Below, one piece after another: positions 37,148-46,239 of a DNA stretch of 64,000 nucleotides. The notes under the pieces were generated by a model. That model ran no database searches and was not told where the DNA came from. It worked only from the letters and a program-made list of their open reading frames with translations. Made by a program: the position numbers and the translations under genes. Positions within the stretch are counted from its first letter, which is position 1, and each line of letters opens with the position of its first letter. Origin of the DNA: Gallalistipes aquisgranensis (lineage in GTDB: Bacteria; Bacteroidota; Bacteroidia; Bacteroidales; Rikenellaceae); contig NZ_JADCJY010000002.1 in the NCBI RefSeq assembly GCF_014982715.1, forward strand, positions 1-64,000. The letters are read 5' to 3'.

Positions 37148-37717
37148 ATGAAAACTCTGAAATTCAAAATCGAAGGCGTATGCCCCCTGTTGCAGCACGA
37201 CGACAAAACCGCGAATCCATTCAATGAATATGCGAAACAGCTCAAGGCCATCTCCTCGAAACGGAAGAAGACGGAAGACGACCTGCTGGAAATGGCCCGT
37301 ATAGAGTGGCTGGCCGGACTATACCACACTCCGCAGTCCGGATATTTCATGAAAGCCGAATGTTTCGAAGGCTCCTTTTACGAAGCGGCCAAGGCGAAAA
37401 AACTGGGCAAGACATTCAAGGAAGCCGTCAGAATTCCGGACGATCCGGCATTCCATTTCGAACACGAGGCCCTCTCCCCCGACCAGCTGTTTCTCATGGA
37501 CGAATACAAAGATTTCAGGACCATCAAAATCCAGCGCTCCAAGGTTCTGCGCTGCCGCCCGATATTCAACCGGTGGCACTGCGAAATCGAGATATGGTAT
37601 GAGGAGACCCGGCTGAACGAACAGGAGATCCGGGATCTCGTGGAATACGCCGGCCGGTATATCGGCATCTGCGACTACCGGCCGAAGTACGGTCGGTTCC
37701 GCGCCACCGAAATCTGA
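37148..37717 (+). CDS. Phage-like conserved protein, function unknown
   Basis: A 189-residue protein starting MKTLKFKIEGVCPLLQHDDK with a Lys-rich helix (KQLKAISSKRKKTEDDLLEMARIEW). It contains YFMKAECFEGSFYEAAKAKK, and ends in a GICDYRPKYGRF-type motif. The overall beta-rich pattern with a terminal G-D-R-YGRF reminds me of small phage proteins and faintly of RAMP-like folds, but I cannot name a family with confidence. GC content is like the host, unlike the island to its left. Confidence 0.55.
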   Translation: MKTLKFKIEGVCPLLQHDDKTANPFNEYAKQLKAISSKRKKTEDDLLEMARIEWLAGLYHTPQSGYFMKAECFEGSFYEAAKAKKLGKTFKEAVRIPDDPAFHFEHEALSPDQLFLMDEYKDFRTIKIQRSKVLRCRPIFNRWHCEIEIWYEETRLNEQEIRDLVEYAGRYIGICDYRPKYGRFRATEI

Positions 37718-37735
37718 CATACGGCACGGTTCGGC

Positions 37736-37877
37736 GTGGCATGGCCTCGCAAGGCGGGACTGGGCATGATTTGGCGAGACGAGACGAGGCGGAACATGGC
37801 ATGGCTCCCCAGAAAGGGAGTGGCTTTAAAAGATAGTTCGGAATACTCAGGGGTTCGATTCCCCTGCTATCTGCAGG
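37736..37877 (+). repeat. Repeat unit 1 with acceptor/T-arm-like hairpin
   Basis: The core at 37831-37873 folds as AGATAGT pairing with GCTATCT, enclosing a short linker and the hairpin AGGGG-TTCGATT-CCCCT. This looks like the acceptor plus T arm of a tRNA without D and anticodon arms. The core is preceded by a TGGCATGGC-rich stretch and a CTCCC/GGGAG hairpin. The core is repeated at 38032-38073. Confidence 0.6.
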
Positions 37878-37927
37878 ACTGTCCCCGGCAGTCCGTCCCG
37901 GCGGAGTGGGCTCCGGCGAGACACGAC

Positions 37928-38075
37928 AGCGCAAGGTACGGTGCGGTGCAGAATGGCTGAGCGTGGCGGGATGCGGCTGGGCATGGCTTGTCCTGGCATG
38001 GCACGGCTCCGGAAAGGAGTGGCTTTCAAAGATAGTTTGGAATACACAGGGGTTCGATTCCCCTGCTATCTGCAC
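37928..38075 (+). repeat. Repeat unit 2 with acceptor/T-arm-like hairpin
   Basis: Second copy of the unit: AAAGGAGTGGCTTTCAAAGA, then GATAGTTTGGAATACACAGG, then GGTTCGATTCCCCTGCTATC. It differs from unit 1 at a few positions outside the stems, and the stem sequences are conserved. Upstream TGGCATGGC-like repeats are present again. Confidence 0.6.
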
Positions 38076-38098
38076 GCAAATAACCGGTATCTCATCAT

Positions 38099-38575
38099 AT
38101 GGAACCCATCCGAATCGACTCCGGACCCTGGAATATACTCGTGGAGGAAATCCTGGCAGTCTATGCGCCGGGCAGCCTGATTCCGCACGAATGGCTCAAA
38201 AACAGATTCCGTATCCGGGACAAATCCGAGCTGAAATTCAAGGATTACGGCAACGAGGCCGAATTCATCGCGGCCCTCGAACGGATCGACCGCACCTACC
38301 AGTTCCTCGTCGAGAGCCTGCAAAGCCGACTGCTGGAGGACAGGAAAGGCTACCTGGTCAACCGGCACGGGGAGGGCTACATGATCCTGCCTTACGACGA
38401 ACAGGTGGCGTACGCCTACAACCGGTTCATCGGGAAACTGGAGCGAAGCATAAAAAAGACGGACCGCATCATGAAATACCGTCCGCCCGTCTCCGCCGAA
38501 CAGCAGGCCAGGGACAACGACATCATCGCCCGCTACTCTTGGTTCACGCAAATGGTTCCCGTACTGAAAAAATAG
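38099..38575 (+). CDS. Unrecognised protein, possibly phage-derived
   Basis: A 158-residue, largely helical protein: IDSGPWNILVEEILAVYAPGSLIPHEWLKNRFRI, then ERIDRTYQFLVESLQSRLLEDRKGYLVNRHGEGYMILPYDEQVAYAYN. The central part (helix, helix, short beta hairpin GYLVNRHGEGYMIL) resembles a winged-helix layout, so DNA binding is possible. It shares strand and neighbourhood with the 189-residue phage-like gene. No family named. Confidence 0.5.
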   Translation: MEPIRIDSGPWNILVEEILAVYAPGSLIPHEWLKNRFRIRDKSELKFKDYGNEAEFIAALERIDRTYQFLVESLQSRLLEDRKGYLVNRHGEGYMILPYDEQVAYAYNRFIGKLERSIKKTDRIMKYRPPVSAEQQARDNDIIARYSWFTQMVPVLKK

Positions 38576-38626
38576 TTCGCCCGGCCTCCGGCACCGGCGT
38601 ATCCCGTCCGGAGGCGAGTGGCCGGT

Positions 38627-41275
38627 TCACCGGTCCTCGACGGTAATCACGTTCTCCCCCTGCCGCAACCGGATATCCCGGTCCAGCCGCAGCGTACCCC
38701 GGACATTGGCCGGCACGGTGAGCGTCAGCCGAATGCGTCCGTTCTTCCGCTCCCACCGGCTCCGGATCGTGCCGGACACCGAACGGTACTCCCCCTCGGC
38801 CCACGTGAGCGCCTTAATGAATCGGGGAGTGAAAATCACATGCCGGAATCCCGGTTCGGAACGATCGTAATTGATACCGGCAACAACCTGGGTCATCCAA
38901 GCCGTCACGTCGCCCAGAAACGAATGGTTCAACGACGCATCCTTGAAACCTTTGTCCATCACCCAGGTCTCGGGCAGCGTGGTCAGCCCCATATAGATCC
39001 AGTTGGCCCACGAGGGCGCTTCCGGATTGACGATCATCCGGTAGGCATCTTCCGCATAGCCGTAACGGGCCAGCACGGAGGGGACCAGTTTGCTGCCCAA
39101 CATTCCGAAATCGAGGTGATACCCGTTGCGGCGGATCATCTCCGCCAGCCGGTCGGCCGTGCGCTGCTCCTCCCCGGCCGGCACCATACCCATACCGAGC
39201 GCCACGGCCTGCGCCGCCTGCGTTCCGTTGGCCCAAAGACCGGTGGCGGGGTCGTACCACCGCTCCACGATCGTCCGGCGCAACTCTTCCGCCTTCCGGC
39301 GATAAGGAGCGGGATCGTGCCCCAGTTGTTCCGAAAAACGGGCCATCAGGGCATTGTCCAGCCAGTAGAAAACGGTGGAGGTGAACGACGCGTCGGTCTT
39401 CGCCTTGTAATAGACCCAGTCTCCGAGTCCGTAGGTCAGTATTCCGTCCTTTTCCCGCGTCTTCAGATACTCCAGATAACGCCGCAGGGTGGGATAGAGA
39501 GCCTCTATGGCCCGCGTATCGCCGTAGTACATATTCAGTTTGTAGGGAATGACGAACATGGCTGCGTCCCACACCGGACCGATCCAGCCTTCGTATCCCC
39601 ATCCCGCACTGGGCACGATTCCCGAAATGTCGCCCGCCTCGCGCTGGTTGTCGACGAAATCGTTCATCCACTTCTCGTACACCGCGATCCCGTCGTAATT
39701 GAGCAGCCCCAGGTCGAGCGAAATGTAGGCGTCTGCCGTCCAGCCGTTTTTCTCCCGCTGGGGACAATCGGTAGGAATACTGTGCAGATTGCTCAGATAG
39801 GTATGACAGGTCGCCTCATGAATCCTATTGAGTATCGTGTCCGAACAGCAGAACGACCCTACGGGCTCCACGTCGGTATGGATGAACAACCCGGTCACGC
39901 TCTCCCGGCCGATCTCCACGGGCCGGTCGCTCTCCACCTCGACGTAGCGGAACCCGTGGTAACAGAACGACGGCATCCAGACCTCCGTTCCGCCGCCCTT
40001 CAGGTAGTAGGTATCCGTCTGGAACACCTCGTTGGGGTCCCGGTGCCACGACCGGTCGTTTCCCTCCCGCTGGAAATAGACGTCGATATTCCCCTGGTTG
40101 AGCCGGCCGTCGGGATGGAGCAGCTCCCCGTGCCGGATTTTCACGCACGTTCCAGCCTGTCCCCGTATCTTCAGCCGGCAGAGCCCGCTGATGTTCTTTC
40201 CCATGTCGAAGACGTAAACGTTGTCCGGAAAAGACTTCATGTCCGCCGGCACGATCTCTTTCGTAATCCGGATCGGAGGCATTTGCTGGGCTGTCACCAG
40301 CGGGGCCGGCGCTTCGACCTGCCGCACCCGGTCCCACCCGGAATCGTCGTAACCGGGCTCCGTCCATCCCGTCTTCTCCAGCCGGGCGTCGTACATGTCG
40401 CCGCTGTACAGGTTGTTGTACACGTAAGGCCCCGTATTGTACCGCCACGAAGTGTCCGACGCGATCGTCTCCACGCTGCCGTCCGCATACTCGATGCGCA
40501 GATCGCACAACAGGCGGGGACGCATCCGCCAGCGGGCCTTGTGGAAGTTCCACACCGCCAGCGACTGAATGTTCAGCCAGCCGTTGCCCAACACCGCGGC
40601 CACGGCATTCTCCCCCTCTTTCAGCAGCTCCGTCACATCGTAGGTGGAATAGAGCACCCGTTTGTCGAAATGCGTGTAACCCGGATCGAGCAGGCGGTCC
40701 CCCACCCGGCGGCCGTTGATGAACATCTCGTAATAACCCACCCCGCAGACATAGGCCCGGGCCGAACGGACCGGCTTGCCGACCGAAAAACCCCGGCGCA
40801 GCATCGGAGCTTTCCGGTACTCCTTGTCGAACCAGTCGCCGATCCACACTCCGCTCCAGTCCGCCGGCTTCATCTTGGCCGTTTCGAACCATCCGGGAAC
40901 GGAAACCGCCTTCCGTCCCCGGCGGTCCCACACCTCTACCCGCCACCAGTAACGGGTATGCGGAGCGAGCGGCCTCTTTCCGTCGTAACGGACGCACATC
41001 CGGCCCCCGTCCGCGGGTTCCGCCGTCCAGAAATCGGGCTTTCCGGCCGTCAGAAAGGCCGAATCGGTCGCTACAGAAACCCGGCAGCGCACCTGCACGA
41101 ACTCCCTGTCCGACTCGATATTCCATGTAAACCGGGGCCGGGGATTGTCGATTCCCAACGGCACCTCCAGGTATTCGGTACGCATCCGGGTGACGCGCTC
41201 GCCGGCCCTGATCACATCGGGCAGTACGAAAAGGGAAAGGGCTACACAAAGGCAGAACAGAACGGTCTTTTTCAT
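38627..41275 (-). CDS. Alpha-L-rhamnosidase (GH78)
   Basis: An 882-residue secreted inverting glycosidase (signal peptide MKKTVLFCLCVALSLFVLPDVIRAG) that removes terminal alpha-L-rhamnose. Domain order of the family: N-terminal fibronectin-like and beta-sandwich domains (WSGVWIGDWFD, ARAYVCGVGYYEMFINGRRVG), then the (alpha/alpha)6 barrel with the general-acid motif TDCPQREKNGWTADA (about residue 505), and a C-terminal beta domain. It is convergent with the phage-like region and divergent from the deacetylase-like gene. Likely part of the PUL and acting on rhamnogalacturonan or plant rhamnosides. Confidence 0.93.
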   Translation of the reverse strand: MKKTVLFCLCVALSLFVLPDVIRAGERVTRMRTEYLEVPLGIDNPRPRFTWNIESDREFVQVRCRVSVATDSAFLTAGKPDFWTAEPADGGRMCVRYDGKRPLAPHTRYWWRVEVWDRRGRKAVSVPGWFETAKMKPADWSGVWIGDWFDKEYRKAPMLRRGFSVGKPVRSARAYVCGVGYYEMFINGRRVGDRLLDPGYTHFDKRVLYSTYDVTELLKEGENAVAAVLGNGWLNIQSLAVWNFHKARWRMRPRLLCDLRIEYADGSVETIASDTSWRYNTGPYVYNNLYSGDMYDARLEKTGWTEPGYDDSGWDRVRQVEAPAPLVTAQQMPPIRITKEIVPADMKSFPDNVYVFDMGKNISGLCRLKIRGQAGTCVKIRHGELLHPDGRLNQGNIDVYFQREGNDRSWHRDPNEVFQTDTYYLKGGGTEVWMPSFCYHGFRYVEVESDRPVEIGRESVTGLFIHTDVEPVGSFCCSDTILNRIHEATCHTYLSNLHSIPTDCPQREKNGWTADAYISLDLGLLNYDGIAVYEKWMNDFVDNQREAGDISGIVPSAGWGYEGWIGPVWDAAMFVIPYKLNMYYGDTRAIEALYPTLRRYLEYLKTREKDGILTYGLGDWVYYKAKTDASFTSTVFYWLDNALMARFSEQLGHDPAPYRRKAEELRRTIVERWYDPATGLWANGTQAAQAVALGMGMVPAGEEQRTADRLAEMIRRNGYHLDFGMLGSKLVPSVLARYGYAEDAYRMIVNPEAPSWANWIYMGLTTLPETWVMDKGFKDASLNHSFLGDVTAWMTQVVAGINYDRSEPGFRHVIFTPRFIKALTWAEGEYRSVSGTIRSRWERKNGRIRLTLTVPANVRGTLRLDRDIRLRQGENVITVEDR

Positions 41276-41307
41276 CTTCGAGTTAATTTTTTCTGATTAG
41301 GGTTGTC

Positions 41308-41315
41308 CAAAAATA
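41308..41315 (-). promoter_or_regulatory. -7 box of the rhamnosidase gene (TATTTTTG)
   Basis: Exact TAnnTTTG on the minus strand, 32 bases before the start. A TTG lies 20 bases upstream at -33 spacing. Confidence 0.6.
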
Positions 41316-41531
41316 ATCAACACGCACCGGATTGCCAACTCCCCTCGGCCGGATACCTCGTTTTTTCTTCCGCTTCCCCGCACAAGCCGCCCCTACCGGC
41401 TCTTCCCTTCACGAAACACAAAAAAGCGGAGGAATTATCGGACGAACCGCAATATTTCCATAACTTTACCACGCGGCACCTGTCCGCGACACCCGAAAAA
41501 ACTATTTGTACAACCCGAAAACAAACCATCC

Positions 41532-43196
41532 ATGAAACCACGCAACCTCGTCCTGCTGTGCCTGCTCGCCTCCCTCCTGTCGGGATGCACGGCAAAAACC
41601 GACAGCGGCACCCCGCGCATCGTCAACATCGTCAACTTCATCCGGCTCTGCGAGCCCCGCTTCCCGGAGATCACCGAAGATGTGCTCTACGAAACCACCG
41701 CACGCCAGGTGGAACTGATGGACCGCTACGGGTTCCGGGGCACCTTCCTGCTGCAATACGACGCCCTCATGGAGCCCCGTTACGCCGAACTGCTGAAAGA
41801 GGCGGCCGGCCGGGGGCACGAAGCCGGAGCCTGGTGGGAGATCACCCAACCCCACGTCGAACGAGCCGGACTCACCTGGCGGGGCCGTTTCCCGTGGGAC
41901 TGGCATGCGAACGTAGGCTTCTCCACCGGCTACACGCCGGCCGAACGGGAAAAGCTGGTCGATGTCTACATGGAAGATTTCAAAAACATTTTCGGCGCCT
42001 ATCCCCGGGTGGTGGGCTGCTGGTTCTTCGATGCCCGCACGCTGGCCTACATGCACGAAAAGTACGGTGTCGAAGCCGCCTGCAACATGAAGGACCAGAT
42101 CGGCACCGACGGCTACACGCTCTGGGGCGGCTACTGGGCGGGAGCCTACTATCCCAGCCGGGAGAACTCCTACATGCCGGCCCAGAACGAGGCGATGCAG
42201 ATTCCGGTCCCCGTCTTCCGCATGCTGGGCAGCGACCCCATCTACCAGTACGACAACGGACTGGGTACCGACGTTCAGACGGTCGAATCCCTCGAAGCTG
42301 TCTATCCCGAGAGCGGCGGCCACCCCGGCTGGATTCGCTACTTCTACCGTTCGCTGACCGACGATCCGGCCCTCGGGTTCACCTACGCCCAGACCGGGCA
42401 GGAGAACTCCTTCACGTGGCCCGCCATGGAAAAGGGACTCCGGGAACAGTTCGCAGTGCTGGATTCCCTCAACCGCGCAGGCAAAGTCCGCATCGAACCG
42501 CTCAGCCACACGGCCCGCTGGTTCCGCAGCCGGTATCCCGTCACGCCTCCCACGGCCCTCTCCGTTCTGGAAGACCACAAGGGGGAGGGCCGCCGGACCG
42601 TCTGGTTCGACAGTCGTTTCTACCGGGCCAACCTGCTGCTCGAAAACGGAACGCTGCGTTTCCGGGACATCCACCTGTTCGACGAGACCGTCCGCTCGGC
42701 CTACCTCGACACACCGGGCACCGACACCCGGTCGGCCTACTACACGCTGCCCGTGGTGGACGGCTTCGAGTGGAGCACGCCGGACAGCCGGGCGGGGCTC
42801 TATCTCTGCCGCACCGGAGCGGACGGCCGGCCAAAACCCGTGACAGTACGGAACCTGCGGGTTCCCTCGCCCGAAAAGAACACCATGTGCGCCGTAGCGG
42901 AAACCGAATCGGGTAACTTCGACATCCGGCTGGAAGAGTCGGGATGGAGCATACGCTCCTGCGACGGCAGCGACGACTGGGCATTGGTCTTCCGGACCCC
43001 GAAAAAGGAGGCGGTACCCGCCCTCTCCGTCTCCCCCCGGCAGCTCCACCTGCTTTCCGACGGTCATCCGTACCGGCTCGAAGCCCGTTCCGGCCGCTTC
43101 GAAACACCCGAACTCCCGGCCCAGGAAACCGTCCCCGCACTCTGGTCCCTCCGTCCCTCGGAAGGGGAAATCCGGATCGACTGCTCCCTCCGGTAA
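41532..43196 (+). CDS. Secreted lipoprotein with polysaccharide-deacetylase-like barrel
   Basis: A 554-residue lipoprotein (lipobox LLSGC, Cys19). The first half looks like the NodB/glycoside hydrolase-deacetylase (beta/alpha) barrel: YGFRGTFLLQYDALMEPRYAELL followed by RGHEAGAWWEITQPHVE, and VVGCWFFDARTLAYMHEKYG. The C-terminal half is predicted beta-rich. It is unclear whether metal-binding residues of true deacetylases are complete, so it may be a glycosidase instead. The gene lies between rhamnosidase and the minus-strand PUL genes. Confidence 0.6.
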   Translation: MKPRNLVLLCLLASLLSGCTAKTDSGTPRIVNIVNFIRLCEPRFPEITEDVLYETTARQVELMDRYGFRGTFLLQYDALMEPRYAELLKEAAGRGHEAGAWWEITQPHVERAGLTWRGRFPWDWHANVGFSTGYTPAEREKLVDVYMEDFKNIFGAYPRVVGCWFFDARTLAYMHEKYGVEAACNMKDQIGTDGYTLWGGYWAGAYYPSRENSYMPAQNEAMQIPVPVFRMLGSDPIYQYDNGLGTDVQTVESLEAVYPESGGHPGWIRYFYRSLTDDPALGFTYAQTGQENSFTWPAMEKGLREQFAVLDSLNRAGKVRIEPLSHTARWFRSRYPVTPPTALSVLEDHKGEGRRTVWFDSRFYRANLLLENGTLRFRDIHLFDETVRSAYLDTPGTDTRSAYYTLPVVDGFEWSTPDSRAGLYLCRTGADGRPKPVTVRNLRVPSPEKNTMCAVAETESGNFDIRLEESGWSIRSCDGSDDWALVFRTPKKEAVPALSVSPRQLHLLSDGHPYRLEARSGRFETPELPAQETVPALWSLRPSEGEIRIDCSLR

Positions 43197-43212
43197 CCGA
43201 GCATACATAATA

Positions 43213-43251
43213 AAGACGAAGCCTTCCCGAGTTTCGGGAAGGCTCCGTCTT
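43213..43251. terminator. Bidirectional terminator between convergent PUL genes
   Basis: An 18-bp stem with one mismatch (43213-43230 with 43234-43251), 3-base loop, between the stops at 43196 (+) and 43267 (-). Confidence 0.8.
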
Positions 43252-43266
43252 CTATACCGGTTTTCT

Positions 43267-45273
43267 CTATTCCGTAAAAGTCACGTGACTGTGCTCGAAA
43301 AACATCAGTTTGCCGCTCTCTACCCCGACCAGCAGATTGATCCCCTTCGACGTGTCCCCGAGACCGCAGGGCGCGGGGGCATTCGAATGGATACCCAGAT
43401 AGAGATCTTTCCCGTCTACCTGCACCTGACGCGGATACTCGAACTTCATCCTTTCGTTCGTCCCCGCATTGCGGAACAGGAGCACCTGCATCCCGTCCAC
43501 CTTGCCGAACTCGTTCCGCCGGTGGGCTGGCAGTCCCTTTTCCGGATTGGGATATGAACCGCCCCGGGTACAGCCGACCAGCAGGTCGAGATTGCCGTCG
43601 CCGTCCCAGTCCGCGAAGGCCAGTTTACCCCGGCCGAAATTGTTCCCGAGCCGTTTTTCGGTCGTCTGGTGTCCCGTAATGTAGCACCCGTCCGTCAACT
43701 CCAGCCGTCCGCCGTCCTCCAGCGTCAGGTCGTCCACCTGCCAGTAAAGATGCAGGGCATTCCCCTCGTCCATGTTGACCAGACAGTTCCTTCCTCCGAT
43801 CCGGGCCACGGCGGGACGCACCCGCCACGAGCCCCACAGCTCGAGATTGTCCACCGACAGCGGCTGGGGAGCACCCAGATCGGGTTCTGCGGCCGTCCCC
43901 CGGTTCAGCATCACGCGGAACCGGGCATCGGAACCGGAAAAGACCACATCGGGCAGTCCGTCGCCGTTCCAGTCGAAGACCGTGGGACACATATAGCCCC
44001 ACGCAGCCTCCATCGGCCCCTGCACGATCTTGTATCCGGGCCGGAAACAGATCGGTTCTCCGGCCGAACATATCTCCTCGGGGTAATCGAAATCGGGTGC
44101 TCCGTTCGTTCCCCGGTTACGGAAAAAGAGCAGACGGCCCTCCGAATTGCCGACCACCAGGTCGAGCACCCCGTCGCCGTTCCAGTCCACCACGTTCGGC
44201 ACAGCCAGCGATCCGGCGAACAGGTCGCCCCCCTCGCACACCACCGGCACGGGAGCCCCGAACACAGGGTCCTCGCCGGACTTCATCCCGGCAGCCGGGT
44301 AATAGTAGAGCGCACTCTCCCCTCCGATCATCATCGCATACTCCTTGCCCCCGTTCACGGGGAAAGCGACCGCCACGCCGCCCTGCGCCGGATGGGTCAG
44401 CACCCGGTTCCGGTCGCGCCACACGTATTTTCCCTCTCCGTCGTCGCCGATCATCCGCAGGGCTCCCAGCGAATTGGTCACCACATAGCCGTTCCCGATC
44501 CGGGCCGAGGAGAGCGGCTGGAGCATGAACCGGTCTCCGCCCGCGAGCCACCGCGAACGCCCCACCGTCTTTTTCGCATCCAGATCGACCGTCACCTGCC
44601 TCAGTCCGCCCCGGGGCAGCGTTCCCCGGAACAGACCGGCCCCGTTGTAGTACGAATGAGCATCGACATTACCTCCCGCATCCTTCGGGAAATAGGTGCT
44701 CCCGTCGTCGGCCGTCACGGTCACTTCGGCGGTCGAAGTCCCCGTCATCCGCACCGACATGTGGGAAAAACGGCCGAGGCCGCCGATCTTCATCCGTCCC
44801 GTTTCGATCAGGGCATTGGACTGCGGGTCGTACTCCGTGAGCAGGAACTCTCCCCCGCCAGCCGCCCACAGCGCCAAGGTCTTCCCCTCACGGACGAAGA
44901 ACGCCCCCACGGGAAGCCGGGAAATCCCGCTCACCGAAAGGTCTATCTTCTCCGGCTGCGCATACACGGGTCTCCCTTCCGGACCCATATAGCGGAACCG
45001 GGCCACATACATACCCTGCGTGGCCGCCAGCCCGTTGGGAGCCCGCAGGAAAACGTCCGGCAGTTGCGCCTCCGCAGAGGAGAACCGCCAGCCGACCGGA
45101 GTGAAACTGATCGCATACCCGGGTTTGAGCGGGGCATACCCTTTCTCCCCGCCCGCCTTCAGGGGAGAGGCATTCTGCAGCGGAGGCGCGGCGGCCGCCT
45201 CCGGACACACCGTTCCGGCCGACAGCCATACCCCCAGCAGAAGCGCACAACGTATCATCGCCCTTCTTTCCAT
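43267..45273 (-). CDS. FG-GAP/VCBS repeat secreted protein of the PUL
   Basis: A 668-residue protein with signal peptide (CALLLGVWLSAGTVCPEAAAA) and three or more calcium-type FG-GAP repeats: DWNGDGVLDLVVGNSEGRL, FDWNGDGLPDVVFSGSDARF and DWDGDGNLDLLVGCTRGG, each followed by FRNRGTN-type strands. This suggests a beta-propeller that binds or cleaves a glycan; rhamnogalacturonan lyases and related PUL proteins use such propellers. It is 5 bases after the DUF5017 lipoprotein and co-transcribed with susCD. Confidence 0.75.
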   Translation of the reverse strand: MERRAMIRCALLLGVWLSAGTVCPEAAAAPPLQNASPLKAGGEKGYAPLKPGYAISFTPVGWRFSSAEAQLPDVFLRAPNGLAATQGMYVARFRYMGPEGRPVYAQPEKIDLSVSGISRLPVGAFFVREGKTLALWAAGGGEFLLTEYDPQSNALIETGRMKIGGLGRFSHMSVRMTGTSTAEVTVTADDGSTYFPKDAGGNVDAHSYYNGAGLFRGTLPRGGLRQVTVDLDAKKTVGRSRWLAGGDRFMLQPLSSARIGNGYVVTNSLGALRMIGDDGEGKYVWRDRNRVLTHPAQGGVAVAFPVNGGKEYAMMIGGESALYYYPAAGMKSGEDPVFGAPVPVVCEGGDLFAGSLAVPNVVDWNGDGVLDLVVGNSEGRLLFFRNRGTNGAPDFDYPEEICSAGEPICFRPGYKIVQGPMEAAWGYMCPTVFDWNGDGLPDVVFSGSDARFRVMLNRGTAAEPDLGAPQPLSVDNLELWGSWRVRPAVARIGGRNCLVNMDEGNALHLYWQVDDLTLEDGGRLELTDGCYITGHQTTEKRLGNNFGRGKLAFADWDGDGNLDLLVGCTRGGSYPNPEKGLPAHRRNEFGKVDGMQVLLFRNAGTNERMKFEYPRQVQVDGKDLYLGIHSNAPAPCGLGDTSKGINLLVGVESGKLMFFEHSHVTFTE

Positions 45274-45278
45274 ACCTC

Positions 45279-46238
45279 TTATTCCTCAATGTTTACGGTC
45301 ACCTTGACGACGCTCTCTTTCCGTTCGCGCCCGAAGACGTTCGAAGCCACGAACACCGCTTCGTACGTTCCCGGCTCCTCGAACACATGCTCGTAGGAGA
45401 CGACGTCCGTATCCGAAAACGCCTTGACCGGGACACCCCAGTCGGGGCCCAGATTGGTCACGGCCTCCACGCCGAACCCTTTGCTGATCGCCCAGGCGTT
45501 CTTGTCCACGGTCGGGTTTCCGGCACAACTGAATACCAGCCGTTCCGTATTCTGGGTCAGCACATTATCCTTTTCCGTCTCGAATCCTGCGTACCGCACG
45601 AACGTCCACCCGGCCCCTACATGGTTCGAAAGCACGCTCTCCTTCTCCGTAGTGACGGTCGTCAGCTCGAAATCGTAGATGAGCGCATTGGTCCGCTGCC
45701 CGTGATCCCTGACCGGCGCCTTGATAACGTACTCGTAAGCGAGGTAGAGTTCGCCCCCGTCTTTCGGGAAAAGATCATAAATATCCACCTCCCCCGAAGG
45801 CGTCCGGGTCGTGGAGAGCGAATGCGCCAAGTCGAACCGGTCGGAAATGTCCGTCCAGGTCGCCGCGTCGATCCCCGCCGGCGTATAATCGCCCGAAAAA
45901 TCGGTGGAACACTTCACCTTCAGATTGTTGAACTGACTGCCGTTCTGCAGCTGGGTCGTGAAGAACATCTTCACGGCCTGTGTCTCGTACACCCGGTCGC
46001 GGTCGGCGAAGGCATAGTCGTTCCCCTTCTCGCCCGAGTAGAAACGGATGAAATCCGCCCCGCCCGAGAGTTCGAACCGTACGGCGTCGCCCGCATGCCA
46101 GGTCCCCGGCGCCACCCGCACCGAAAGGCCCGGTGCCGAAATATCGTCCGACTTGTCGCACCCCTGGAACAGGGAGGCCGCAGCCCACAGCGACGCGAAC
46201 ATAATGCAATATCCGATTGTTTTCATGATTTTACGCAT
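45279..46238 (-). CDS. DUF5017-type surface lipoprotein (SusE-position glycan-binding candidate)
   Basis: A 319-residue lipoprotein (lipobox LFQGC, Cys27). The pattern ISAPGLSVRVAPGTWHAGDAVRFELSGGADFIRFYSGEKGNDYAFADRDRVYE matches DUF5017, which usually follows SusD in glycan-uptake operons. A PKD-like C-terminal strand block (YEHVFEEPGTYEAVFVASNVFGRERKESVVKVTV) follows. It is likely an outer-surface glycan-binding protein cooperating with SusC/SusD. It is one base after the SusD stop region. Confidence 0.75.
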   Translation of the reverse strand: MRKIMKTIGYCIMFASLWAAASLFQGCDKSDDISAPGLSVRVAPGTWHAGDAVRFELSGGADFIRFYSGEKGNDYAFADRDRVYETQAVKMFFTTQLQNGSQFNNLKVKCSTDFSGDYTPAGIDAATWTDISDRFDLAHSLSTTRTPSGEVDIYDLFPKDGGELYLAYEYVIKAPVRDHGQRTNALIYDFELTTVTTEKESVLSNHVGAGWTFVRYAGFETEKDNVLTQNTERLVFSCAGNPTVDKNAWAISKGFGVEAVTNLGPDWGVPVKAFSDTDVVSYEHVFEEPGTYEAVFVASNVFGRERKESVVKVTVNIEE

Positions 46239-46239
46239 T

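Noticed and set aside
34013-38575. CRISPR array or retron in the accessory region
   Set aside because: No regularly spaced repeats, no reverse transcriptase and no Cas genes were found. The two mini-helix copies are not a spaced array.
38618-41296. 892-residue plus-strand frame
   Set aside because: Antisense to the GH78 rhamnosidase, rich in Arg/His/Pro, with no recognisable features.
43669-45396. 575-residue plus-strand frame
   Set aside because: Antisense shadow of the FG-GAP protein.
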